Below, one piece after another: positions 47,101-59,100 of a DNA stretch of 64,000 nucleotides. The notes beneath the pieces are model-generated. The model saw nothing but the letters and a program-made list of their open reading frames with translations, searched no databases and had not been told where the DNA came from. The stretch lies in the NCBI GenBank assembly GCA_019321725.1, contig CM033113.1, positions 14,260,001 to 14,324,000 of the forward strand, read 5' to 3'. Numbering within the stretch: position 1 is the first letter of the stretch; every line of letters starts with the position of its first letter. This DNA is from Paulownia fortunei (Eukaryota; Streptophyta; Magnoliopsida; Lamiales; Paulowniaceae). The translations under genes were made by a program, and so were the position numbers.

Positions 47101-49100
47101 CCTATTAAGTGTTTGTCATCGTAAACCCTTTCTTTGTGCACCAAAGTCTAACTAAAAACTTTATAACACATTCATCAGAGATATTGAAAGCTTAATACAC
47201 AATAAAACCATTCAGAATAATCTGAAAACGAAACACAAAACCATAGCTAAGTGTTACCTTTGCAGATTTTGATGTTAAACTTGATGGTAATCACTTCTCC
47301 TTTGCTTTTCTTGCTTTTATTTCAACTTGGAATAAATTTGGAGCACTTGGAGACCTTAAGGTGTGTGTTTGGAAGCTGAAAATGGATGAAATGAGGGTCT
47401 GTCGTGGCTTAAGGGTGAAGGAAAGCTTGAGGTGGGACTTGAGGTGCTTTCTTAAGCTTAGTAGCAAGCATGAGGTGTCAAGTTGTGGTATAAATCTGAC
47501 ATTTCACCCATTTTTCAAGCCTAGATCAGATGTATCTTACTATACATTAATTTTGTTACATCCTATTTTAATTACCACAAGATCCCACAGATAATTCATA
47601 AGCTAATTTTCTAGCTGTTCATTTAATTTCTTACCCGATTGTCACTCGATTCTTGAATAATTTGTCCATATTAAAAATTATATTATCTTATACATAAATG
47701 AATATTATAATATCATATTTCAATCTCTTATGTCCAATGTCCCAAATATGCAATTTACCCATATATACTTTTGAAATACCTGGATAAAATCGAATCAAAC
47801 CGTATAAACTTACTAGTAACACTTTTAGTACTTCCAAAATTATAACCTATATACCCATCTATATCCAATATTGATCAACCTCATTTTCTTCTTATTTCAA
47901 TATAAAATCAACTACTTAGATTAGGAAATTTAATAACTAATACCATGCAAGAGCTTCAAAGTTAAATTTAATATTTAAGAATGTCGTATAAAATAAAATA
48001 AATTGTGCAATGTCAATAGAAATGAAAGTAGCATATAAAATTAGCACGTAATGCATGAATCATATTAACCAAGTGAGTAGTGTGAGGCTTGGCCATTACA
48101 TAGAGTGTGTGTGGGTGATGAATTGTGTGTTGAATAATGTATGATATGATCTATGAATTCAATATATGTCAATTTTATGTGGTGTATAGTATATATATCA
48201 AGAGCAACACATGCAGAGTGATGTGTAGGCGTATCTAATGTGTATCTATCATAAAAGATGCCAAAATTTGCCTTTGATCGCCACTTGTCACAACTTCAAG
48301 CAACATTAAACAATTTTGTTATACAGATGGTGCCTAAGCACCCTGTTTCGGTGCCTAAGTGCAATGACCTCAATTTTCTTTAGTGCTTAGGTGCGGTTGC
48401 TGCAGGTTTTCTCCTTTACTTCAATGCTTTGACACTGTTCAACCCTTTTCAACTAGTTTTTGACTCTTTTTAAAATGAATTGGCTTTTTGATGTCTCATA
48501 AAAATTGTATCCCTATCTATTAGATTTATTTAGCTGCTTGAATCAGATCTATATCACATTTGTGGAGAATGTTATACCAAAAATACAAAGATTGCCATAT
48601 CTATAAGTTTCAGTACACTTTTGACTCTTTAATCGATTTTTTCTCTTTGAAATAAATTGAACTGGGACATGTTATTAATATAAAGGTTTTAGATCTATCA
48701 CTTATCTTTCCAATGAGCTAAGAATTAGGTTAATAGGTCATTGGATCAAAAAGGTATTCCCAAAATATAAAAACTATCGCAGTAGCATCGTGTTAATGAA
48801 ATTTGGCCTAAGAATGCTTATTTCAACTTCCTTTTGGCTCATTTTCAATCCCTTGATTCCCAAACTCCTATCACACACAAATATTAATAAAAACATAATA
48901 TTAACAAGAAAAAATCATGGAAGACATAAAGAAATTGATATAAAATATGTAAAAATAGGCACTTGTCAACTCCATTCCTCATTCTTAATCCCTACACATA
49001 ATTATCATAAAATAAGGCATAATTATATCGATTATAAGGCAAAAACATGTGCAATTATGCTCATGGAGGTGTCAAAAATGTCATACTTTTAGAGCTTGTC
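44129..49100 (-). mobile_element. Element E 5' LTR, split by a D solo LTR
   Basis: The LTR consists of 44129-45126 and 48106-49100, together about 1.99 kb, matching the 3' LTR length. Its outer end AGAGCTTGTC adjoins the gag of G. Confidence 0.85.
45127..48100 (-). mobile_element. Family D solo LTR with TSD TAGAG
   Basis: 2974 bp with TGTAA...TTACA ends, flanked by TAGAG at 45122-45126 and 48101-48105. This is the complete D LTR and the best reference for the family. It carries the CATGGATTTGCA cassette (45870-45965), like 23831-26329. An antisense frame at 47361-47594 parallels one at 11457-11663. Confidence 0.93.
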
Positions 49101-49102
49101 AC

Positions 49103-49950
49103 TGGATTTATTCATTGCCCACTGGATGAATCACCACATGGGATGCCATGGCATAAGCATTCCTTGCCAAGTACTTTCCACCTTCTAAAACAACCAAAAT
49201 ATGGAACGATGTTACTACATTTGTGCAATTTGAGTTGGAGTCCTTGTATAAAGGTTGGGAGAGGTTCATGGATTTGTTAAGGAGGTGCCCCCTCCATGGC
49301 TTGCCTACATGGCTTCAAGTGCAAGCATTCCATAATGGTTTGTCACCTGCCAATCGAGCTATGATACATACAGTGGTAGGAGGCACAATCATGAAGAAAA
49401 CTCCAGAGGAGGCTTACGAGTTGTAAGATAAAATGGCATTTAACATTTACCAATGGCAAAAAGATAGAAGTTTGGGAAAGAAGGCAGTGGGAATGTACAC
49501 TGTTGTCACACATTGTGCCATTTCAACTTAAATTGAAGTATTGAACAAGAAGATTGACAACAGAACAAGATAATTGACAACATGAGTGCATCGTTGATAA
49601 AGTACCAAATCGTCGCATGTAAGTTATGTGGAGTTGGACACTATAACACCAAGTGCCAAGTGGGCAACTTATTTTCATCCTCATCCGAGCAAGCCAATTA
49701 TGTTGGGAATTTTAATAAGCAAGCAAACAATCCATATTCCCAAACATACAATCCTAAATGGAAGAATCACCCAAATTTTGCATGGGGAGATCAAATTAGC
49801 CAAGGATCTTCTCAAGCCAATCAAAACATGGCGAGACCTCCACCACACGGTTACCCACCCAAAGAGAAGAAATCAAATTTAGAAGAGCTTGTAGCCAAGT
49901 TCATTACTAATACCGAAGCGAGAATCCAAAATAATGAGGCAATCTTATGA
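49103..49950 (+). pseudogene. Element G gag, C-terminal part with zinc knuckle
   Basis: Continues the gag interrupted at 33539. Visible strings are FLAKYFPPSK (broken by stops), FELESLYKGWERFMDLLRRCP and QAFHNGLSPANRAM, then the nucleocapsid knuckle CKLCGVGHYNTKC (C-x2-C-x3-H-x4-C) at about 49618-49656. Stop codons near 49132, 49159 and 49424 make it inactive. Confidence 0.88.
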
Positions 49951-50439
49951 AATTTGAAAACTCAAGTAGGTCAAATTGCAAGCATGGTTTCGTGGCGTGC
50001 TCAAAGGACATTGCCTAGTAACACGGAGAAAAATCCTAAAAGCATGTCAGGGCTATCACCTTGAGGACTGGAAAAGAGTTAGATTTGAAGGTGAAGAAAG
50101 TAGAATCTCATGAAGATAAGTTAATTCCTAATAACAAAAAAGATGAACATTTATAAAAGGAGGAGGATGAGCATGCATCGACATTAAATCATAGCATCTC
50201 TTCCAAACCAGTCATACTTAATGAAGCAATAAGTGTTGCTCCCACTTTTCTTTGCATTGAAAAAGCAAAAGTTAGATGTGCAATTCTCTAAATTTCTTAA
50301 ATTTTTTAAAAAGTTGTATATTAACATACAATTTGCTGATACCTTGCTTTAAATGTCTCTTATGCTAAATTCTTGAAAAAAAATCTTGTTTAACAAAAGA
50401 AAATTAGAGAAACATGAGATGGTGAACTTGACCGAGGAG
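49951..50439 (+). pseudogene. Element G gag-protease linker
   Basis: A hydrophilic, charged region with several stops. No domain is expected here in this family and none is seen. Confidence 0.5.
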
Positions 50440-50836
50440 TGCTCGATGATTGTACAAGTAAGCTTCCTCCTAAGCTTAAGGACCCCAGGAGTTTTTCTAT
50501 CCCTTTCACTATTGGTCTAATTTCATTTTAGGAAATTTAGACTTGGAGAGCCAAAAGCCTATAATTGTATCTTTGTAATTTGTCGATCAGTCTATCATGT
50601 ATCCTAGAGGCATCATTGAGGATGTGCTTGTCAAGGTAGACAAATTTATCCTTCTGATTGATTTTCTCATTTTGGACATGGAAGAGGATGTGGACATGCC
50701 TCTCATTCTAGGTAGACTTTTTTTAGCTATGGGTAAGGCATTAATTGATGTTCAACTAGGGAGGTTGATACTTATGGTAGGAGATAATCAAGTGATTTTT
50801 AATGTATTTAAAGCTATGAAACATCCGGATGATTAG
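50440..50836 (+). pseudogene. Element G protease remnant
   Basis: The C-terminal half is clear (MYPRGIIEDVLVKVDKF, then LILGRLFLAMGKALIDV). The active-site stretch near 50520-50550 is shifted and no D-x-G-A-S motif can be read, so the protease is inactive. Compare family H, where D-L-G-A-S survives. Confidence 0.8.
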
Positions 50837-51067
50837 CATAGATGTTATAAAATTGATGCATTAGACTCTTTAGCTCTTGAATTATTGCATAAGAATAGGT
50901 TCAAAAATGAATGACAGGCATTTTTAGTTCTTTCTAATGAAGAGGAGAATGACAAAGGGATATGGGCTATTGTGGCGAGTTTGAAGGCTAATCCTCCTTA
51001 CAAAAGAGCACTCAACTACATTTAAAAGTATTGGAGAGGCCTCCCTCTACACAACAAAAGCCATCTG

Positions 51068-52060
51068 TTGAGGAGCCTTCTATCCTTGAACTTAAACCCA
51101 TTCCCCTCTCAATTGAAGTATGCTTATCTTGATGATTCAAATTCTTTGCCAATAATCATTTATTCTTCCTTGATAGGTGAGATGGAAGAAAAGCTCCTAA
51201 GAGTCCTCAGGAAGAATAAAAGATCATTTGGATGGAATGTAGTCGACATCAAGAAAACTAGCCCCTCAATTTGCATGCATAAAATCTTAATAGAGGAGAG
51301 CTATAAGCCCGTGGTGCAACCACAAAGGAGATTAAATCCAATGATGCTAGAGGTAGCAAAGGCCAAAACCATCAAGATTCTTGATGCTGGTATTATCTAT
51401 CCCATCTCCGATAGTACATGGGTGAGTCCTGCATAATGTGTGCCTAAAAATAGAGGTATGACCGTCGTTCATAATGATTAAAATGAATTGATACCAACTA
51501 GGATAGTCACAGGGTGAAGAGTGTGCATGGATTATAGTGAGTTGAATGATGCTACTAGAAAAGACCACTTTCCACTTCCCTTTATTGATCAAATACTAGA
51601 AAGACTTGTAGATTTTGATTTTTATTGCTTTCTTGATGGATATTCAGGGTTCAACCAAATTGTTATAGCTCCAGAGCACCCGCTACATTTCAAAGATGCA
51701 TGATGGCTATTTTCATGATATGGCTGAAAAATTTCTTTAGATTTTCATGGATGATTTTTTCATTTTTGGACCATCATTTGATGCTTGCTAGTCAAATATT
51801 GATTTGGTTTTAGTTAGGTGTGAGGAAATCAATCTTGTCTTGAATTAAGAGAAATGTCACTTCATGGTAAAAGAGGGTATTGTCCTTGGTCATAAGATCT
51901 CATATAGAGGAATTGAGATGGATAGGGCTAAGGTGGAGGTGATTGAGAAGTTCCCCTCTCATACATCAGTAAAAGTAGTGAGAAGTTTCTTAGGTCACGT
52001 CGATTTATCAAGAACTTTTCACAAATTTCTAAACCACTTTCAAGACTTCTAGTTAAAAAT
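51068..52060 (+). pseudogene. Element G reverse transcriptase remnant
   Basis: Broken frames carry the RT strings MCMDYSELNDATRKDHF and FLDGYSGFNQIVIAPE (51521-51676), the palm motif IFMDDFFIFG (about 51742-51770) and the thumb-side FLGHVDLSRTFHKF. An internal deletion at about 51675 joins the end of the fingers region to APATF-type sequence in another frame, removing the segment between. Further stops follow. RT copies RNA into cDNA in active elements; this copy cannot. Confidence 0.88.
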
Positions 52061-52080
52061 GCACATTATAATTTGATGAT

Positions 52081-52518
52081 GATTGTTTGCGGGCATTCCA
52101 TATATTGAAGGAGAGGCTAATTACTGCACCCATCATGGTGGCACTCGATTGGAGCTTACCATTTGAGCTTATGTGCGATACAAGTGATGTAGCTATTGGT
52201 CCAGTCTTTAGGCAAAGAAAGAACAAGGTATTCTAAACCACTTAATACGATAGTTGTACTTTGAATGAAACACAACAAAATTATGCCCCAACTAAAAAAG
52301 AACTTCTATCAATAGTATTTGAATTTGATAAGTTTCATTCATACCTTATTTTGGTAAAAGTGATAGTGTACACAGACTACTTCGTACTTAAATACCTTGT
52401 TGATAAGAAAGATGTGAAACCAAAGCTAATTAGATGGGTTCTTTTGTTGAGAGAATACGACCTTGAGATTAGAGACAAGAAGGGTGTGGAAAATGTTGTT
52501 GCGAGATCACTTATTTAG
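52081..52518 (+). pseudogene. Element G RNase H remnant
   Basis: The RNase H fold is recognisable from MCDTSDVAIG, YAPTKKELLSIVFEFDKF and VYTDYFVLKYL, which hold the D, E and D positions. The stop near 52236 splits it, and the usual end motif appears as VVARSL. Confidence 0.85.
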
Positions 52519-52764
52519 ATAGAGAGTCGTAGTGTTGAGCATGATGATGTTGAACTAATTGATGAAAATTTCCTGAATAAAAAATTTATGCTATTTTTTT
52601 TACTTTCTTGGTTTACAAAATTTGCAAATTACATTGTGTCAGGTATTCTACCCCATGATCTTTTATTTTATCAAAAGAAAAAGTTTTTATCGAAAGTCAA
52701 ATATTATATGTGGGAGGATCCATTTTTGTTCAAAGTTTGAGAAAATAATGTTGTGAGGTAATGT
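52519..52764 (+). pseudogene. Element G RNase H to integrase linker
   Basis: Degenerate coding sequence with stops. It includes KYYMWEDPFLFKV-like residues near 52705-52738, which precede the integrase zinc domain in this family. Confidence 0.55.
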
Positions 52765-53891
52765 GTGTTCGAAGAGAATATGCTACCTATATTATACCAT
52801 TACCATGATCGAGAGGTAGGTGGTCACTTTGGTCCTTCAAAAATAGCCGCTAAGGTGCTCCAATCCAATTTTTATTGGCCCATATTATATAAGGATACTT
52901 ATAATTATGTTGCTTGCTTAAAATGTGTCAAAGAACCAAAAACATCTCTAAGAGAAATGAAATGCCTTTGAATAATATTCTTGAATGCGAGCTTTTTGAT
53001 GTGTCGGGACTTGACTTCATAGGTCATTTTTCTAGTTCTTGCTCTAATAGATTTATACTTATCGCTGTGGATTATGGGCCAAAATGGGTTGAAGTGGAAG
53101 TATTTTGCACTAGTGATACAAGGGTAGTGGTCTAGTTTTTGAAAAAATATATTTTTACTCGATTTAGCACACCTAGAGCAATTATTAGTGATGGTGGCTC
53201 TCATTTTTATCACAAACACTTTGAGAAACTTTTGAGTAAGTATGAAGTCACCTATAGAATTGCTACCCCATAATAGCCCTAAACAAGAGGACAAGTAGAA
53301 GTGTCCAATAGGGAAATCAAATGAATTTTGGAAAAAATGGTGAGCTTGACTAGGAAGGATTGAGCATTGTGACTTGATGATGCTTTATGGGATTATAGGA
53401 CAGTGTATAAAACACCTATTAGGATGTCAGCAAATAGGTTGGTCTTTGGTAAAGCATGTCATCTCCCTAGTGAACTTGAGCATTGTGCATGTTGGGCTAC
53501 TAATTTTTTTAACTTTGATACGCAAGCTACAAAGCATAATAGGTTGTTGTTGTTAAATGAGATAGAGGAGTTCTCAGGCCAATCATGTGATGATGCTAAA
53601 CTCTACAAGGAAAGGACTGAATGATGGCATGACAAGCACAATATGAAGAAGGAGTTTGTTGAAGGGGATCTTGTGCTTTTATACAACTCCCAATTGAAAC
53701 TCTTCTTAGGCAAGTTAAAGTCACGATGGTCCGGACCTTTTACCATCAATAAAGTCTTTCCTTCTGGAGTTGTGGAGGTGTACACTCTGAAGACAGGTGC
53801 TTTTAAAGTGAATGGACAAAGGTTGAAATCATATTTAGGGGGTGGTATTGATGGAACTATTTCATCTATTTCTATTGCCCATTCCCTATGA
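52765..53891 (+). pseudogene. Element G integrase remnant
   Basis: The zinc domain (YHYHDREVGGHFG, then CLKC) is at 52790-52930. The catalytic core has Asp in VSGLDFIGHF (about 53004-53030), IISDGGSHF (about 53180-53205) and Glu in GQVEVSNREI (about 53290-53320). The C-terminal domain is at 53643-53891 (EGDLVLLYNSQLKLF, KSRWSGPFTI). At least four stops or shifts interrupt it. Confidence 0.88.
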
Positions 53892-55561
53892 GAGGTTTTA
53901 AGTCGAGCTAAAGACTATAAATTAGAACTACTCATTCTTATGGTATTTTTTTAGCTTTTAGTTGTCATTGTTTTTCTCTATTCCTTAGTAGTTTGTGTAT
54001 AGCCCATGTGCTTTCATGTTCTCTTTTCTTGTGTAAATAGACGTAACCTTGGTGATATGTGTGGATCTCCCATGATCTCCAAGTGCATTCTCTATTGGAA
54101 ATGGGAGTTTTCTGTTTCCCCCCTATTATGTGCTTTAATTCTTCTAAACAATGAGGATAATGTTAATTTTAAAATAGGGGGTAGGACTTGTAATTTGTGT
54201 GTTTGAGCTTTATGTGAAAAATTGAGTTAATTTTTTTATTTTTGTTGAAGAATTATGCGAGAATTACCTATTGTAGGTGATGAAAGTTCGGGAGCAAGCA
54301 TGTTGTTATTAAAAAACTTGAGTAAGTTCATGTTTATTGATTGAATGATATATCTTGATTACCAATTGCCTATAATGATACCTAATTGATATTGTATAGA
54401 GTCTAGAGGAAAGAAATATTGCTAGTCTTGTGACATGACAATTCTTGTGTGTATTTGATCTTTATCATGAATGATAAATATTCATTGAGCATGTTATGTT
54501 GAAATCTTGTGAATTATGTGCTACTTGGTGTTGGATTTTGCTTTCAATGAGTTGTATTGGTCATTTTATGGTGTTATAGAACTTGTTTGATTACTCTTAG
54601 AGGCGAAATCCTAGATAACTAGCAAACTTGGAAATGATTTAGGCCATGTTTGACTCATTTATTCCTTTCAAGCCTACCATGATCATATTTTTATGCACTA
54701 GTTACCCTTTTAAGCTATTTGTAAATAATAGCGTATGCAATGCAAATGAATGACCATCATTCAACTTCGTTTCTTGAAGCTCACTGTACCTACTTTTTAT
54801 AGCCCGAAAAACCAATGATTGTCCCTAAGAGAGCTTAAAGTGTGACATTTTGTGTACAATCTTATCAAATGGTCATATAGAGACATGTTGAGGGCATGGT
54901 TGAATTCAATTAGGGGTATGAGCAAGGAAAATATGGAAGAAAACCATCACAACTCATACTAACAAAAAGAAACAAGTTTAGGGGTTGTGAAAGTCAAAGA
55001 ACAAAAAAAAAAAAAACTAAGCCTTGGAATTTATGAAAAAAAAAGAGAAGAAAATAAAAAAAATAAAAAAAGAGTTGTTGAAAAAGAAAAGGAAAAAAGG
55101 GAATAAATCTCAAAGGAAAAATGAAGAGAATTAGGGAAGAATTAAAGATGTTAAAGTGCAAAAACACTTAGCACTCTTATTTTATGTTATCCTTACCCTT
55201 TCTTTGTAAGCCAAATTCTAGGCCTTACGTCACAAGCTTATTGAGTTTTTTTTATCTAAGTTGGCTAGTGTCTATATTAGTGGAGAAGTTGTATGAAAAG
55301 CAAACTTTTAGAACACCTACAACCTCTTTGCTTAGATCATAAGAATCATTGGTTGTGAAATTCATACCTAAAATGCAAGCATGAAGCTTGAGGTTGACAC
55401 TTCACACCACATTTTGTATTCATGACTAGATTAATGAAACACAAGTTTTGTAGTGCCATTCGACTAGCTTTGTGACTAACATTTAGATTCATGTATAATA
55501 AAAATTGATGAGGCATTTGAATTAGTTAATCAAGCTTAGTAATTCATGACAAAAATATGAG
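53892..55561 (+). mobile_element. Element G 3' UTR
   Basis: 1.67 kb of non-coding sequence homologous, in opposite orientation, to the E 3' UTR (35554-36267 and 39706-40620). It includes a purine-rich tract at 54985-55140. It breaks off shortly before where its 3' LTR should start, at the junction with a D-type element. Confidence 0.75.
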
Positions 55562-55569
55562 CTCCCAAG

Positions 55570-56100
55570 TCATGATAGTGGTGTCAATGCTCCTCAATGT
55601 ATACCACCAGTGTCTAGCACTGCCTTGAAGCATAAAGGATGCATACATCACTTTCTCTTATTCTGAAACTCTATTATACTGAAACTTGTTTTCTAGAGTT
55701 TTTCAACCAATCTTCTATAACTGTAGGGTCTAATGCATCCTCAAACACCAATGGGTTTAGTTTTCTAAATCTTTCCCCAGCTATCTCCATTTGTTCTAAT
55801 CGTGGCTGTGGTTGAACCATTTTAGTCCTTGGTTGTCCACCCATATCCCTTTACTGGATGAGTTGCTGAATTTGTTCTGATTGTCTTTCAACAAGCTCTG
55901 TAAGTCAATTAATGATAACATCACGATCATTAATTGGAATAGGTGCTCCTCTCATGGGGTTCTAGCTCTACTACTACTTTCACCCTTTGTTCTCACTATG
56001 ACTGCAATACCATTTTTTTATAACAAATGGTCAATATAATTCATGAAATATATATAATACATTATAACATAAAATAAAACTTACTAGCATGGTTGTGCTC
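55570..56100 (-). pseudogene. Gag N-terminal remnant of a minus-strand D-type element
   Basis: Minus-strand translation gives APIPINDRDVII, LVERQSEQIQQLIQ, MGGQPRTK and FRKLNPLVFEDALDPTVIEDWL, the start of a Ty3/gypsy capsid gene. A few stops are present. It is cut at 55562-55570 by the join with G. Its primer site and 5' LTR follow immediately. Confidence 0.75.
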
Positions 56101-56149
56101 CACATGTTACAAGATCATGTACATGGACAGTTTACAGAATCAAGACTTG

Positions 56150-56162
56150 GGCCCTGATACCA
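56150..56162 (-). other. Primer-binding site, tRNA-iMet type
   Basis: GGCCCTGATACCA differs from the perfect complement GGCTCTGATACCA at one base. It lies three bases from the LTR start TGTCACAACC at 56166. Confidence 0.8.
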
Positions 56163-56165
56163 CTC

Positions 56166-59100
56166 TGTCACAACCTCTCAAAAATATGTATACATATATA
56201 GAAATAACCTGTGCAACATAGTTTGTGCATGTATATGTTTGTATAACTTTTTTTTTCAACTAGTTAGTTTGACAAAACACTAATAAAACTAAAGTGCTTT
56301 CACATCCTTTAACATTGTATAAACATAGATAGTTATTTGAACAATAACAAGGTCTATCAAAATCATCACAAACTTATACTCATTTACAATGGAGTTTTGA
56401 AAGTGATATATATGATAAATTCACTAATATAATACAATAGACTGTAAAATAAAAAACATAACCCACAAAATAGCCCAATAGGTCGACATCTAAGTTCATT
56501 GATCTTTGAAAGTCTGTAGGAGCTCCACTGCTAGCCCAGTAAACCAGAGGTCTAAAGTCTCACAATGCTCATCTATAATGCATGAACTACATGAGCTAAT
56601 ATTCAATCAGGAAAAATCATGCATGCTTAGAGTATGATATAAAATCTCATGCAAATCATCTTTAAGATATAATGCTAGAATTGTGTCATATTTGAGTACT
56701 CATAAATCAAAGAGTTTTTAATTAAAATCACTTCATTTTATAGGCCCCTTGGCCCATCTACTAGGCACCAGAAAGAGCTCCACACAATATCAATAATTAA
56801 ATGACCAATAACAGATTGATATATTCAAATAGACCATCCTCCCATGACCCCAAAGGTACACACCCTATCTTTCCCTATGATCACACAAGAAGTATCCTAC
56901 TCCCGGTATGAATCATAACAAATGCATAATAAAGTGGACCATTCTCTTGTAATCACCAAAGGTGCACCCCCTGTATTCCCTTGTGATCCATCGAGAAGTA
57001 TCCCATTTGCGGTACATAAAATATAACATAAGCACATCTTACATACCTCGGTGCACTAGTAGTGACCAATAGACATCTTCATACAAGAAAAATTATTTCT
57101 CAAATCATATTGTGCATGTAAGAACCTCAAGTATTCCCGTATGCCATGCATGCACATGCAAATTCTCATGAATGGTGTATTCAATAAAAAATACAAGTCA
57201 TCTTGCTCTAAACATGTTTCAAGAATCATGAGCCTCTTAAAATATATAATATACTTTTCATCCATTCAATTTAAATATCATCAACATATTAGGTATAAAT
57301 ACTTCAAGACGTACTATGTTCACACATTGTAGTTGCAAATGGATCTTTACTTATTTTTATTTAGTTGGTGGCCCAGTCTAGATTTATTTAGTGTTCCGAT
57401 CCAACCTTAGATGAAAAATAGTCTGCAATATTACCCAACAACAAAAACTATTCCCAATTTGGCAAGTTGAAAGTATAAAATATCATATTAAGACCTTAAA
57501 CACCAAACTATCTAGGTAACAATCAAGTTTTTACAAACTAGAACCCAATATAATCCCTTAAATATCTTAATTTCTCATCTTAGATACATGAAAACTGTTT
57601 GAGTAGTGTCCGATGAACCAATTGATCTGGTCGCTCTTATTCTCTTGCGGATCATTCTTATTCATATTAATATCATTTAAGTGACAATCTTTATCTTAAA
57701 TTCATCATAAGAATTAGATAAAATTCTTAGATCACACATAGCTATGGAGTGTGGTCACGCATATGATGGTGATTGTGGAAATGCCTCTAAGGCTGTGGTC
57801 TTAAAATGGTCCAAGTCAAGGATTAATAAGATAGGACATCATTGATCCCATTGAAACTTGTGCATACAATGCAAGCTTGAAAGGAGGACGCCTAGTTCTA
57901 TGAGCATTGGTGTAGAGATACTAGTGCATGTATGTGAGTGCCTGTTGAGAACAAGTACACTGAACTACCCCACTTGAAAATTCCTAATTGAAAATACTTC
58001 ATTATCGAATGGGAACTTCCTCGTTACAATTGCTCAAGAATTAGTATTTGGACTTGAGGCACCATGGTAACCTTGTGCGTGACATGTTGCACTTTGCTGT
58101 ATTTTCTGATTGCATGACAAGTTCTAAGGGTTTATGTTAGGTGTAACATCTTCATGTATGGAGATTAATGAGTGGCCAATAAAGGATTCATCACCTATCT
58201 AGATAAATAGGTAATTCTCCTATGTGTTCTACTCTACTTGACTCTAAAATCTTTGGCCAAGGTTGGATGAAAATTAGACATGGGATTTTCTAATTATTCA
58301 TCATTGAGTCAAGCTACCAGAAATGATAACATAGTTATTGAGCTAATGGGGTTTCAACTAATCATCTATGCCCTATGTTAAATTGGGAGATTAGATAACG
58401 GAATAGAAGTCAGATTGTATTGCTAGGTGTTTTCCATGACTTGTGGGTTCTTGGAATTAATGGTTTAATTTCAAGAGAATTAATTAATTGAATTAATTAA
58501 TCAAAATAATTAATTATTCAACTAAGTTATAAGAGTTGTGAGCCCACAACTAGCTTAGAGTGAACCTAAGGGGTCATACACAAAACTTGGACAAGTCCAT
58601 TTCTAACATAAAAATTAATTCAAGTGTTGGATTAATTAATTAATATGATTAATTAATGGGGCTTAAATTAATTCAAGTATGGAATTAATTTAATTAATTA
58701 ATTAGATTAATTAATTAGACCTAATTAGATTAATTGATTGGACCTAATAAGATTAAAAAGCCTAATTGGAATATTTAATTAATTGATTGGATTAATTAAT
58801 TAAGATGAACCTAATTAATTAGATAAATTAATTTAATTGATTGGATCAATTAAACTGGGGCCTAATTGATTAACTAGGCCCATTAGGTGTGAGCTTGTAG
58901 GAAGCCAAGAAATTATATTGGGAATCTAATTTCTAGAGGAAGTTGGATTGAGAATTCAATTCCTAAGAGTAATAAGGAAAAAGGAAAGTACTTATGAGAT
59001 AAGGAAACTTCCTAAAAGGGTTGGAGATAAAAAAGGAAGAAGAGTCCAACATGAAAATGACTTGTGGTAGCATTTATTGGCAAACTTCTTAGACATTTCG

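Larger units (their letters stand above)
33540..49100 (-). mobile_element. Element E: 15.6-kb composite Athila-like retrotransposon inserted in gag of G
   Basis: Two homologous LTRs in the same (minus) orientation, 33540-35553 (3') and 44129-49100 (5', split by a D solo LTR), bound an internal region with a TGGCGCC-type primer site, gag and protease fragments and a long 3' UTR. RT, RNase H and integrase are absent, so E is non-autonomous. Three younger insertions lie inside: F (about 36268-39705), a B solo LTR (41160-43181) and a D solo LTR (45127-48100). The target flanks read GTTGG and ACTGG, an imperfect duplication. Confidence 0.85.

Noticed and set aside
53374..53624. Separate small genes at the end of element G
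   Set aside because: Both frames are pieces of the same broken integrase region.
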